The notes under the pieces: model-generated
What the model saw: the letters and a program-made list of their open reading frames with translations, nothing else
Databases searched by the model: none
Told to the model about the DNA's origin: nothing
NCBI GenBank assembly: GCA_017302295.1
Contig: JAFLDS010000012.1
Location: forward strand, 33,532 to 97,531
DNA length: 64,000 bases
Origin: Thauera sp.
GTDB lineage: Bacteria; Pseudomonadota; Gammaproteobacteria; Burkholderiales; Rhodocyclaceae
Direction: 5' to 3'
Part shown: in pieces, positions 27,523 through 35,499 of the stretch
Numbering within the stretch: position 1 is the first letter of the stretch
Layout: each line of letters starts with the position of its first letter
Position numbers and translations under genes: made by a program

Positions 27523-29151
27523 ATGACCTACATCCTTGGCCTGAATGCCTTTCGCAACGATTCAGCGGCGTGCCTGCTGCGCGACGGCCGCCTGATCGCC
27601 GCCGCCGAAGAGGAACGCTTCCGCCGCATCAAGCACTGGGCGGGTTATCCGTGCGATGCGATACGTTACTGCCTCGCCGAAGCCGGGATCGAGCCGGATG
27701 TCATCGACCTCGTCGCATTTTCTTGCGACCGGGCGGACGGCATGTCGCAGCAGCGCTTGCGCGAGGAACTCGCCGACACCGGGTTCGAATGCGCCGTGCA
27801 AGCGGTTGACCTTCCGCGGGCGCTGCTGGCGGCAGCGTTCCTCGTGTCTCCGTTCGACGAGGCGGTGGTCGTCGCGCCGGGCAGTATCGGGCAGGGCGCT
27901 TTCTGGGGGGCAGGTCGGGGGACGCAGATCGAGGTCGACGCCAGCCTTTGCCTGCCGGATTCGCTTGGACTCTTCTATCGGGCGATCACGCGCTTTCTCG
28001 GTTTTCCGCGGGCGGGTGACGAGTACAAGGTGATGGGGCTGGCCCCTTACGGAAGCCCCGTCCTGCTGCCTGAAATGCGCCGCATCGTGCGCCTGCTGGA
28101 CGATGGCCGGTTCAGCGTCGATCCGGCCGTGCTTGGCGATGGGCCGGGTGGGTCGGAAGAGTCGATGGCCGCCGGGCTGCAGGCGCTGTTCGGCCCGCCG
28201 CGGCGAGCGGACGAGGCGCTCACCCTGCGGCACCGTGACATCGCGCATTCCGCGCAGGCGATGTACGAGGAAGCCTTGTTTCATCTGCTCGACGCCTTGC
28301 ACGCGAGATATCGCTGCGATGCCGTCGCGGTGGCGGGCGACGGCGGGTTGAATTCGGTCGCGAACGGACGTCTGCGCGCGCGCACCGCCTTTCGCCATGT
28401 CTACGTACCGCCTGCGCCGGGTGATGCAGGCGCGGCGATGGGGGCCGCGCTCGTCGCATGGCACGAGCACGACAGCGACGCATCGCGCGCCAGGACCCCT
28501 GCGCTCGATCAGGCGGCCTGGGGGCCGGCGTTCAGTGATGCCGACATCGCTCGGGCGCTGGACGACGCCGCAGATCGAATCCGGCTCGCCGGTTGCGCGC
28601 GCGTGTTCATGTCCGATGTCGGCGCGTTGTGCCGCCGCACCGCGGCCGACCTTGCCGACGGCAGGGTGGTGGGCTGGTTTCACGGGCGCATGGAGTGGGG
28701 CCCGCGCGCCTTGGGCGGACGCAGCATTCTCGGTGATCCGAGGCGTGCGGACATGAAGGCAATACTGAACCTGAAGATCAAGCGGCGCGAATCCTTCCGG
28801 CCATTTGCGCCCTCTGTGCTGCGCGAGGCGGTCGCGGACTGGTTCGAGCAGGACGGAGACGTTCCCTTCATGTCGCAAGTGCTGCAGATTCGCGCCGACA
28901 GGCGCGCTCGGATCCCGGCCGTGACCCATGTCGACGGTTCCGGGCGGCTGCAGACGGTGGAGCAGCGGGCGAACCCGCACTATCACGCGCTGATCAGCGC
29001 CTTTCGCGACCTGACCGGTGTGCCGATGATCCTCAATACCTCGTTCAACGAGAACGAACCCGTCGTCTGCCGACCGGAGGAGGCGCTGGCGTGCTTCATG
29101 CGCACGCAGATGGACGTGCTGGTGATGGGGCGCTGGATGCTTCGACGCTGA
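27523..29151 (+). CDS. Carbamoyltransferase, NodU/CmcH family
   Basis: An O-carbamoyltransferase of 542 residues that would transfer a carbamoyl group from carbamoyl phosphate to a hydroxyl group of a small molecule or glycan. The N-terminal kinase-like fold starts ILGLNAFRNDSAACLLRDG and contains AAAEEERFRRIKHWAGYP. The C-terminal YrdC-like part shows GRMEWGPRALGGRSILGDPR and MILNTSFNENEPVVC, both family hallmarks. The ATG at 27523 is followed at once by the conserved strand; no strong ribosome-binding site is seen. It stands alone, with no Nod-factor, antibiotic or surface-polysaccharide cluster next to it, so the acceptor is unknown. Confidence 0.92.
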   Translation: MTYILGLNAFRNDSAACLLRDGRLIAAAEEERFRRIKHWAGYPCDAIRYCLAEAGIEPDVIDLVAFSCDRADGMSQQRLREELADTGFECAVQAVDLPRALLAAAFLVSPFDEAVVVAPGSIGQGAFWGAGRGTQIEVDASLCLPDSLGLFYRAITRFLGFPRAGDEYKVMGLAPYGSPVLLPEMRRIVRLLDDGRFSVDPAVLGDGPGGSEESMAAGLQALFGPPRRADEALTLRHRDIAHSAQAMYEEALFHLLDALHARYRCDAVAVAGDGGLNSVANGRLRARTAFRHVYVPPAPGDAGAAMGAALVAWHEHDSDASRARTPALDQAAWGPAFSDADIARALDDAADRIRLAGCARVFMSDVGALCRRTAADLADGRVVGWFHGRMEWGPRALGGRSILGDPRRADMKAILNLKIKRRESFRPFAPSVLREAVADWFEQDGDVPFMSQVLQIRADRRARIPAVTHVDGSGRLQTVEQRANPHYHALISAFRDLTGVPMILNTSFNENEPVVCRPEEALACFMRTQMDVLVMGRWMLRR

Positions 29152-29164
29152 TTCCGTCCGCGCC

Positions 29165-29569
29165 CTATTCGGTGTTCGGTGGTGTCGCTGGCCGCACCGG
29201 CACGCGCCACAGGAACACCGCCAGCACGATGGCGATGACGAGCAGCATGGCGCGGTGCCAGGCCGAAGGAACGAGCAGCAGCGACACGCCGAACGACAGG
29301 CCCATCAGCGCGAAGGCCCATGGCTTCACCCCCGGCGGCATGCTGCGATGTTGCTCCCATTCGCGCACGATGGGGCCGGCGATGCGATGCGCCAGCAGAT
29401 GACGGTGAAACGCCTCGGAGCTGCGCGCAAAACACGCTGCCGCCAGCAGAATGAAGGGGGTCGTCGGCAGCACGGGCAGCACGACGCCGAGGACGCCCAG
29501 CAGCAAGGCAAGGATGCCCAGCCACAGGTAGATCAGACGCATCAGGCGAGAGTCGTGCAGCTTCGACAC
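29165..29569 (-). CDS. YbaN family membrane protein (DUF454)
   Basis: A 134-residue inner-membrane protein with three or four helices. The conserved stretch LGVLGVVLPVLPTTPFILLAAACFARSSEAFHRHLLAH, given here in pieces as LPVLPTTPFILLAA and CFARSSEAFHRWL-like CFARSSEAFHRHLL, is characteristic of DUF454/YbaN. The function of the family is unknown. The gene converges on the carbamoyltransferase with a 13-base gap. Confidence 0.88.
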   Translation of the reverse strand: MSKLHDSRLMRLIYLWLGILALLLGVLGVVLPVLPTTPFILLAAACFARSSEAFHRHLLAHRIAGPIVREWEQHRSMPPGVKPWAFALMGLSFGVSLLLVPSAWHRAMLLVIAIVLAVFLWRVPVRPATPPNTE

Positions 29570-29657
29570 AGGGGAGCGTTCGCGACAAGGAGTGGAAATT
29601 TGTCGCGATGTTATCGCGGCGCGCTATCGCTGTTGCACCCGGGGTACTCAATAGGCA

Positions 29658-29695
29658 GCGGGGGAGGCCGCACCGCTCGGTGCCGCCTCCCCCGC
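29658..29695 (-). terminator. Strong hairpin downstream of the Tim44-like gene
   Basis: GCGGGGGAGGC (29658-29668) pairs perfectly with 29685-29695, and an inner GCACC/GGTGC pair extends the stem. It lies 22 bases beyond the stop of the Tim44-like gene on the minus strand. No good T-tract follows, so it may be a processing or protective 3' hairpin rather than an intrinsic terminator. Confidence 0.5.
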
Positions 29696-29717
29696 ACGTC
29701 GTTTCAAGTCCGGCTTG

Positions 29718-30629
29718 TTACGCCTGCTGGATGCCCGCGAGCAGCCAGCCGCCATTGCCGGCGCGCGGCTTCACCAGGTGCCAGATCTCGTCGATTGCCT
29801 CCGGCGCGGCGTCCCGGTCTTCGCGGACGAGGCCGCTATAGCGGACGCTTACCACGTAGCGCGAGGCTTCTTCCACCACCTCGAGCACCTGGGCATCGAT
29901 CTGCACGATATCGGTCTGCTGTGCCGGTTCGCCACGGCCGAGAATGTTGGTCTTCAGCTCGGCAAACATTTCCGGGGTCGTGAACTCACGCAGGTCGTCC
30001 AGATTGCCGGCGTCGTGCGAGGCCTGCAGGCGGATGAAGTTGACCTTGGCCTGGCGGACGAAGGCGGCTTCATCGAAGTCGGCCGGGAGCGTACGGTCAG
30101 CGGCGGGGGCGTCGCTGAATTGAGTCGCGGCGCCGGGCAGAGGATCAGCCGCCGTGCGCTGAATTGCAGGTTCGTGAGTCTGGGGTGCGGGACCGGCGTA
30201 CTGCATGCCGTTCGCACCGGCCATGGCGGGCTGCGCACCGCCGGCGCGGCGGCGCATGATCAGGCCGACGACGACCAGCACCGCCATCACCAGCAGGCCG
30301 ATCATCATCATCGACGCCAGTTCCTCGCCGAAGCCGAGGTGCGATGCCAGTGCGGCAAGGCCGAGACCGGCGGCGAGGCCGGCCAGCGGTCCCATCCACG
30401 AGCGCTTCGGCTGGGCCTGTGGCGCGGCGGCCGCAGCAGGCGCACGAGTGGCTGCTGATGCGGTCGGCGCCTGGGCCGGGGCCGCAGTCGGGGCCCGGTC
30501 GGGCGTGGTCATGTTGCGTTGCATGCCGGAGGACGAGCCGCCGCCGAGCCGCTTCGCGGCTTCTGCGTCAGGGACAGTCATGGTCAGGCCCAGCGCCAGT
30601 GCGGCGGCGAACAGGGTGAAAGCTCTCAT
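29718..30629 (-). CDS. Tim44-like domain protein, secreted or membrane-anchored
   Basis: A 303-residue protein. The start MRAFTLFAAALALG has an AGGAG sequence upstream and gives a signal peptide ending near PDAEA; an in-frame start 9 codons earlier lacks one. A low-complexity Ala/Pro/Gln-rich stretch (about 30-80) leads to a transmembrane segment near 115-140 (MMMIGLLVMAVLVVVGLIM). The C-terminal 130 residues carry the Tim44-like fold: FVRQAKVNFIRLQASHDAGNLDDLREFTTPEMFAEL. In bacteria these proteins are linked to membrane or envelope functions, but their role is not established. Confidence 0.88.
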   Translation of the reverse strand: MRAFTLFAAALALGLTMTVPDAEAAKRLGGGSSSGMQRNMTTPDRAPTAAPAQAPTASAATRAPAAAAAPQAQPKRSWMGPLAGLAAGLGLAALASHLGFGEELASMMMIGLLVMAVLVVVGLIMRRRAGGAQPAMAGANGMQYAGPAPQTHEPAIQRTAADPLPGAATQFSDAPAADRTLPADFDEAAFVRQAKVNFIRLQASHDAGNLDDLREFTTPEMFAELKTNILGRGEPAQQTDIVQIDAQVLEVVEEASRYVVSVRYSGLVREDRDAAPEAIDEIWHLVKPRAGNGGWLLAGIQQA

Positions 30630-30904
30630 CGGGTGCTCCTGGAGGTAAGAGAACAACGCCGTGAGGATAGCGGTTCGTCGATGAAAGAAAAATCAGACTG
30701 ACCAAGACCGATATATCGTAAATTCCGAACTATTGCGTCCGTTGTATCGAGGAAGCACTGCGCACTGATCCCCTCCGAACATGCGCCGATGCCGGGCGGC
30801 GAGTGTCGGGTGGACAGGCGCGACGCAGACGGAAAGCCGGAACTGCGGATGATTCCCGAGGCGAAGTACGGCGGTTGGAGCAGGGCTGCGCTTACATGGC
30901 GCCA
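30630..30904. other. Intergenic region upstream of the Tim44-like gene
   Basis: A 275-base stretch between the Tim44-like gene and the tRNA-Lys terminator, both on the minus strand. It contains an AT-richer patch around 30680-30730 with a 10-base palindrome CGATATATCG at 30709-30718, possibly within the promoter of the Tim44-like gene. No open frame here looks real. Confidence 0.5.
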
Positions 30905-30938
30905 GAAAACAAAAAGGCCAGTTCGTGAGAACTGGCCT
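30905..30938 (-). terminator. Rho-independent terminator of the tRNA-Lys gene
   Basis: On the minus strand, a perfect 10-base-pair stem (AGGCCAGTTC at 30929-30938 with its complement at 30915-30924) and a 4-base loop are followed by TTTTTGTTTT. It begins 17 bases past the CCA end of the tRNA. Confidence 0.93.
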
Positions 30939-30954
30939 AAGTGCTTGAATTCTT

Positions 30955-31030
30955 TGGTGGGGGCACAAGGATTCGAACCTTGGACCTACTGATTAAGAGT
31001 CAGCTGCTCTACCAACTGAGCTATACCCCC
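30955..31030 (-). tRNA. tRNA-Lys (anticodon CTT)
   Basis: A 76-base tRNA on the minus strand with encoded CCA. The acceptor GGGGGTA pairs with TGCCCCC (one G-T wobble), the D-loop reads AGCTCAGTTGGTAGAGC, the anticodon loop is CTCTTAA with anticodon CTT at positions 34-36, and the T-arm is CAAGGTTCGAATCCTTG. It has its own promoter and terminator and so appears to be a single-gene unit. Confidence 0.96.
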
Positions 31031-31079
31031 GCTGCCTTTCGGCTGACCGGTGCCGCTGCGTGCCGGTCGAGAGCCGCGG

Positions 31080-31108
31080 ATAATACACGCTAGGGCTGTG
31101 TCGGGCAA
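31080..31108 (-). promoter_or_regulatory. Sigma-70 type promoter of tRNA-Lys
   Basis: On the minus strand, TTGCCC (31103-31108) and TATTAT (31080-31085) are separated by exactly 17 bases. Transcription should begin about 42 bases before the mature tRNA. A GC-rich stretch follows the -10 box, as is common for stable RNA promoters. Confidence 0.8.
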
Positions 31109-31137
31109 CAGCTTGGAAGAAAATTTCCTGTCCGGAC

Positions 31138-31686
31138 TCAGGCGAGAACGCGACCGGCGCGGCGGCGTGTGCCGAGGCCGGGCACGGCGCCCAGGCCGCG
31201 GCTGCCGTGGGCGTGGCAAATGGCGCAGGCGAGCGCATCGGCGGCGTCGGGGCTGGGGCTGTCGTCGAGCGTGAGCAGCCGCTGCACCATGTGCTGCACC
31301 TGCTCCTTGGCGGCCTTGCCATAGCCGACCACCGATTGCTTGACCTGCAGCGCAGTGTATTCATGCACCGGCAGGTCGCACGACACCGCGCCGCAGATCA
31401 CCGCCCCGCGCGCCTGACCAAGGAGCAGGGTGGACTGCGGATTGACGTTGACGAACACCTTTTCCACGGCGACGACGTCGGGCCGGTAGGTTTCGATGAC
31501 TTCGCGCACGCCGTCGAGCAGGGTCTTCAGGCGGCCGGGCAGTTCGCCATCCCGGGTCTTGATGCAGCCGCTCGCGACGTAGCGCAGCTGGCTGCCGAGG
31601 CTGTCGATCAGGCCGAAGCCGGTGATGCGCAAGCCGGGATCCAGGCCGAGGATGCGGGTGGCGACGGTGCTCGAGGCGGCGCTCAT
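31138..31686 (-). CDS. ruvC: Crossover junction endodeoxyribonuclease RuvC
   Basis: Holliday junction resolvase of 182 residues, acting as a dimer with RuvAB. The four catalytic acidic residues are present: D16 (LGLDPGLR), E75 (AVEKVF), D147 and D150 (SPDAADAL). The ATG at 31686 is preferred; an in-frame start 14 codons upstream would run into the preceding gene. The gene follows the YbjQ-family gene by 11 bases. It is about 17 kb away from ruvA and ruvB, although these three genes are often clustered. Confidence 0.96.
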   Translation of the reverse strand: MSAASSTVATRILGLDPGLRITGFGLIDSLGSQLRYVASGCIKTRDGELPGRLKTLLDGVREVIETYRPDVVAVEKVFVNVNPQSTLLLGQARGAVICGAVSCDLPVHEYTALQVKQSVVGYGKAAKEQVQHMVQRLLTLDDSPSPDAADALACAICHAHGSRGLGAVPGLGTRRRAGRVLA

Positions 31687-31697
31687 GCGCGTAGGGC

Positions 31698-32015
31698 TCA
31701 GACCTTCACCGCGGTGCCGCTGACGCACACCATCAGCATGCCATTGTCCTGGCCGAGGACTTCATAGTCGATGTCGATGCCAACGACCGCATTGGCGCCG
31801 AGCTTGCGCGCGGCGTCGGCCATTTCTTCCATCGCGATCTCGCGCGAGTCGGCCAGCGTGCGCTCGTAGCTGCCGGCGCGACCGCCGACCACGTTGCGTA
31901 TCGAGGCGAACATGTCCTTGAAGATGTTCGCGCCGATGATCGCTTCGCCAGTGACGACGCCGAGGTATTCGCGGATCGGCTGGCCTTCGAGGGTGGGGGT
32001 GGTGGACATCAGCAT
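31698..32015 (-). CDS. YbjQ family protein (UPF0145, putative heavy-metal-binding domain)
   Basis: A 105-residue protein of the YbjQ family, pentamer-forming in known structures, with [33 protein letters not shown] and the [16 protein letters not shown] strand as hallmarks (shown here as [10 protein letters not shown] and DIDYEVLG). An AGGAG sequence 7 bases before ATG 32015 decides the start over the Met two codons later. The molecular role is unknown. It is probably cotranscribed with ruvC and is cut off from yebC by a terminator. Confidence 0.88.
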   Translation of the reverse strand: MLMSTTPTLEGQPIREYLGVVTGEAIIGANIFKDMFASIRNVVGGRAGSYERTLADSREIAMEEMADAARKLGANAVVGIDIDYEVLGQDNGMLMVCVSGTAVKV

Positions 32016-32041
32016 GGTCGGGCTCCTGGGTGCGGACGGCA

Positions 32042-32072
32042 TAAAGACAAAGGGCGACGCACTGCGCCGCCC
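32042..32072 (-). terminator. Rho-independent terminator of yebC
   Basis: On the minus strand GGGCGGCGC and GCGTCGCCC form a 9-base-pair stem (one G-T pair) with a 3-base loop, followed by TTTGTCTTTAT. It begins 28 bases after the yebC stop. Confidence 0.8.
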
Positions 32073-32099
32073 CGTTCGACTACAGCGTCTGGCCGCAGC

Positions 32100-32825
32100 T
32101 TACTCGTCCATCACCGCCGACGTGTAGACTTCCTGGACGTCATCGAGACTCTCGAGCGCGTCGAGCAGCTTTTGCATGCGCAGCGCTTCGTCGCCGGCGA
32201 GTTCGGTCTCGTTCTGCGGCTTCATCGTCACCTCGCCGAACTCGGCGGTGAATCCGGCCTTTTCCAGCGCTTCCTTCACAGTGGTGAATTCCCACGGGCC
32301 GGTGATCACTTCGATCGAGCCGTCATCGTTGGTCACGACATCCTCGGCGCCGGCCTCGAGCGCGGCCTCCATCAGTGCGTCCTCGCTGGTGCCCGGGGCG
32401 AACAGCATCTGGCCGCAGTGCTTGAACTGGAATGCGACGCAGCCGTCGGTGCCCATGTTGCCGCCGTACTTGGAAAACGCGTGGCGCACGTCGGCCACGG
32501 TGCGGGTCTTGTTGTCGGTGAGGCAGTCGACCATCACTGCCGAGCCGCCGATGCCGTAACCCTCGTAGCGGATTTCCTCGTAGCTTACGCCTTCGAGCTC
32601 GCCGGTCCCCTTCTTGATCGCGTTGTCGATCTTGTCCTTGGGCATGTTGACGCCCTTGGCCTTGTCCACCGCCAGGCGCAGGCGCGGGTTGAAGCCCGGG
32701 TCACCCCCGCCCATCTTGGCGGCGACGGTGATTTCCTTCGCAAGTTTGGAGAATGCAGCGCCGCGCTTTTCGTCCTGACGACCTTTGCGGTGCTGGATAT
32801 TGGCCCATTTGGAATGACCCGCCAT
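32100..32825 (-). CDS. yebC: YebC/PmpR family protein
   Basis: A 241-residue protein starting [18 protein letters not shown], the universal family signature. The start at 32825 has a GAGGTTCTC sequence; the in-frame extension before it is spurious. Long annotated as a transcriptional regulator, the family has recently been tied to translation of stalling-prone (for example polyproline) sequences; which role applies here cannot be read from sequence. It is commonly found next to ruvC. Here a terminator and a YbjQ-family gene intervene. Confidence 0.96.
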   Translation of the reverse strand: MAGHSKWANIQHRKGRQDEKRGAAFSKLAKEITVAAKMGGGDPGFNPRLRLAVDKAKGVNMPKDKIDNAIKKGTGELEGVSYEEIRYEGYGIGGSAVMVDCLTDNKTRTVADVRHAFSKYGGNMGTDGCVAFQFKHCGQMLFAPGTSEDALMEAALEAGAEDVVTNDDGSIEVITGPWEFTTVKEALEKAGFTAEFGEVTMKPQNETELAGDEALRMQKLLDALESLDDVQEVYTSAVMDE

Positions 32826-32990
32826 GAGAACCTCGATGCTGCCTGAGCGATTGAAGAGGCCGGCATTATACAACCCGCAGCGGTCGTCACAGGCCACCTT
32901 GCGCGACGCAACATGCCGGCGCTGCTACACTTTCGCCCAATTGCATGTCCGGCATTCCTGCCGATCCCGCATTCATTCCGGAGCTTTGCC

Positions 32991-34505
32991 ATGGCCGAAC
33001 CGCTGCTGATCGCACGCACTTCCGACAAGAGTGGTCACAAGGACATCAACCTGCTGCCGCGCCTGTCCAACCGTCACGGCCTGATCACCGGCGCGACCGG
33101 GACGGGCAAGACGGTCACGCTGCAGAAGATGGCCGAATCCTTTGCGTCCATCGGTGTGCCGGTATTCCTCGCCGACGTGAAGGGCGACCTGTCGGGCATC
33201 GGCGCCGCGGGCACGCAGTCCGACAAGCTGATGCAGCGTCTGGCCGCGCTGGGAATCACCGACTATGCGCCGAAAGCCAACACCGCCGTGTTCTGGGACG
33301 TGTATGGCGAAAAGGGTCATCCGGTACGTGCCACGATCTCCGACATGGGCCCGCTGCTGCTTGGCCGCCTGCTGAACCTGAACGACACCCAGGCTGGCGT
33401 GCTGCAGCTCGTGTTCAAGATCGCCGACGACAATGGCATGCTGCTGCTCGATCTCAAAGACTTGCGCGCGATGGTGCAGTACGTCGGCGAGAACGCGAAG
33501 AGCTTCACCACCGAATACGGCAACATCGCCGCGGCGTCGATCGGCGCCATCCAGCGCAACCTGCTGGCGCTGGAGGAGCAGGGCGGCGACGTGTTCTTCG
33601 GCGAGCCGATGCTCGACATCGCCGACCTGATGCAGACCGACGGCGACGGCCGTGGCGTGATCAACGTGCTGGCAGCAGACAAGCTCTACAACTCGCCCAA
33701 GCTGTATTCCACCTTCCTGCTGTGGATGCTGTCCGAGCTGTTCGAGCAGCTGCCCGAAGTCGGCGACCCCGACAAGCCGAAGATGGTGTTCTTCTTCGAC
33801 GAGGCCCACCTGCTGTTCAACGACGCGCCCAAGGCGCTGCTGGAGAAGATCGAACAGGTCGTGCGCCTGATCCGGTCGAAGGGCGTCGGCGTGTATTTCG
33901 TCACCCAGAATCCGCTGGATGTGCCTGAGACGGTGCTCGGCCAGCTCGGCAACCGGGTGCAGCATGCGCTGCGCGCGTTCACGCCGCGCGACCAGAAGGC
34001 GGTGAAGACGGCCGCCGAGACGATGCGTGCAAATCCGGCGTTCGATGCCGCGGCGGCGATCACCGAGCTGGGCGTGGGCGAGGCGCTGGTGTCCTTCCTC
34101 GACGACAAGGGGCGGCCGGAAATCACCGAGCGCTGCTTCGTGATTGCGCCGAACTCACGCCTCGGTCCGCTCGAAGCGGCCGAGCGCGACGCGGCGATCA
34201 AAGGCTCGGTGATCTACGGCCACTACGAGAAGGTGGTGGATCGCGAATCCGCCTATGAGCTGCTGCAGGCCAAGGCCGCTACCACGGCGGCGATCGAGGC
34301 CGGGCGTGAGGCGGCGAAGCAGGCCGGTGGCGAGACCGGCAGCGCGGTGAGCGACATCCTGTTCGGCTCCACCGGTCCGCGCGGCGGGCAGCGCGATGGC
34401 CTGGTGCAGATCGCCGCCAAGACGGTGACGCGCACCATCGGTAGCTCGATCGGCCGCCAGATCGTGCGTGGCATTCTCGGCTCGCTGCTCGGGGGGCGGC
34501 GCTGA
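32991..34505 (+). CDS. HerA/YjgR-like ATPase (DUF853)
   Basis: A 504-residue P-loop ATPase of the HerA-FtsK superfamily, close in length to E. coli YjgR. Walker A is [12 protein letters not shown] near residue 34, Walker B is [12 protein letters not shown], and [34 protein letters not shown] contains the sensor/arginine region ([18 protein letters not shown]). The C-terminus has a Gly/Arg-rich tail. A DNA-translocating or -processing role is assumed from the superfamily; no partner nuclease such as NurA is adjacent. It is divergent from yebC. Confidence 0.9.
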   Translation: MAEPLLIARTSDKSGHKDINLLPRLSNRHGLITGATGTGKTVTLQKMAESFASIGVPVFLADVKGDLSGIGAAGTQSDKLMQRLAALGITDYAPKANTAVFWDVYGEKGHPVRATISDMGPLLLGRLLNLNDTQAGVLQLVFKIADDNGMLLLDLKDLRAMVQYVGENAKSFTTEYGNIAAASIGAIQRNLLALEEQGGDVFFGEPMLDIADLMQTDGDGRGVINVLAADKLYNSPKLYSTFLLWMLSELFEQLPEVGDPDKPKMVFFFDEAHLLFNDAPKALLEKIEQVVRLIRSKGVGVYFVTQNPLDVPETVLGQLGNRVQHALRAFTPRDQKAVKTAAETMRANPAFDAAAAITELGVGEALVSFLDDKGRPEITERCFVIAPNSRLGPLEAAERDAAIKGSVIYGHYEKVVDRESAYELLQAKAATTAAIEAGREAAKQAGGETGSAVSDILFGSTGPRGGQRDGLVQIAAKTVTRTIGSSIGRQIVRGILGSLLGGRR

Positions 34506-34545
34506 TCCGCGATCGCACGCCTGTCGGCTGCGCGGGCGTGTCACG

Positions 34546-35442
34546 GTGAGCGCTGCGTTGCACCGTTCCGGTCTGGTGTTCGCCGTGCTCGGCGCGACCG
34601 GTTTTTCCTTCAAGGCGATTCTGGTCAAACTTGCCTATCGCCATGGCGTCGATGCCGAGACCCTGCTCGCGCTGCGCATGGGTTTCGCGCTGCCTTTCTT
34701 TCTCGCCATGGGCGTGGTCGCCAGCCGCCGCGCGACGACGGCGTTACCTGGCCGCGACTGGGCGTGGATGCTGGGGCTGGGCCTGATTGGCTACTACCTG
34801 GCGAGCTACTTCGATTTTCTCGGTCTGAAGTACATCAGCGCCGCGCTCGAGCGTCTGATCCTCTACCTCTACCCGACGCTGGTGATCGTGCTGTCCGCGC
34901 TGTTCCTCGGCAAGCCGGTGACCCGGCGCATGCTGGGCGCGCTCGGGCTGTGCTACATCGGCATTGGCATCGCGGTCGGCCATGACCTGACGATCGCCGG
35001 CGATGCGGGCGACGTGGTGCTCGGCAGCCTGCTGGTCTTCGCCAGCGCGGTCACCTTTGCGCTCTACCTGATGGGTAATGGCGAGGTGGTGGGGCGCACC
35101 GGCTCGGCGCGCTTCACTGCCTATGCGACCAGCTTTGCCTGCCTCGGCTGCCTCGCGCAGTTCTTCGTGCTGCGGCCGGTTTCGGCGCTGGTCCAGCCTT
35201 GGGAGGTGTATGCGCTGGCCCTGACGATGGCGCTGGTGAGCACGGTCGCGCCGGTGTGGCTCACGTCGGAAGCGATCCGACGCCTCGGTGCCGGACCGGT
35301 GTCGCTGACCAGCAGCCTGGGGCCGGCGATCACGATCCTGCTGGGGTGGTTGCTGCTCGACGAGGCGGTCGGCCTGGCGCAATTCGCCGGTACCGTGATG
35401 GTCATCGGCGGCGTGGCGGTGATGGCGCGCAAGCGCGATTGA
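34546..35442 (+). CDS. EamA/DMT-superfamily transporter
   Basis: A ten-helix membrane transporter of 298 residues with the internal duplication typical of the drug/metabolite superfamily. The first EamA half starts LVFAVLGATGFSFKAILVKLAY; the second ends TVMVIGGVAVMARKRD. The ALERLILYLYPTLVIVLSALFLGK stretch closing the first half is characteristic (ALERLILYLYPT). The GTG at 34546 is the best start, as the 26 codons before it in frame are Cys/Arg-rich and overlap the preceding gene. The substrate is unknown. It lies 40 bases after the HerA-like ATPase. Confidence 0.88.
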   Translation: MSAALHRSGLVFAVLGATGFSFKAILVKLAYRHGVDAETLLALRMGFALPFFLAMGVVASRRATTALPGRDWAWMLGLGLIGYYLASYFDFLGLKYISAALERLILYLYPTLVIVLSALFLGKPVTRRMLGALGLCYIGIGIAVGHDLTIAGDAGDVVLGSLLVFASAVTFALYLMGNGEVVGRTGSARFTAYATSFACLGCLAQFFVLRPVSALVQPWEVYALALTMALVSTVAPVWLTSEAIRRLGAGPVSLTSSLGPAITILLGWLLLDEAVGLAQFAGTVMVIGGVAVMARKRD

Positions 35443-35499
35443 ATACCTTTCGAACGGTGAACGCCGGCTAAGATCGAGCCTTACTGGTGCGCCGCCGGA

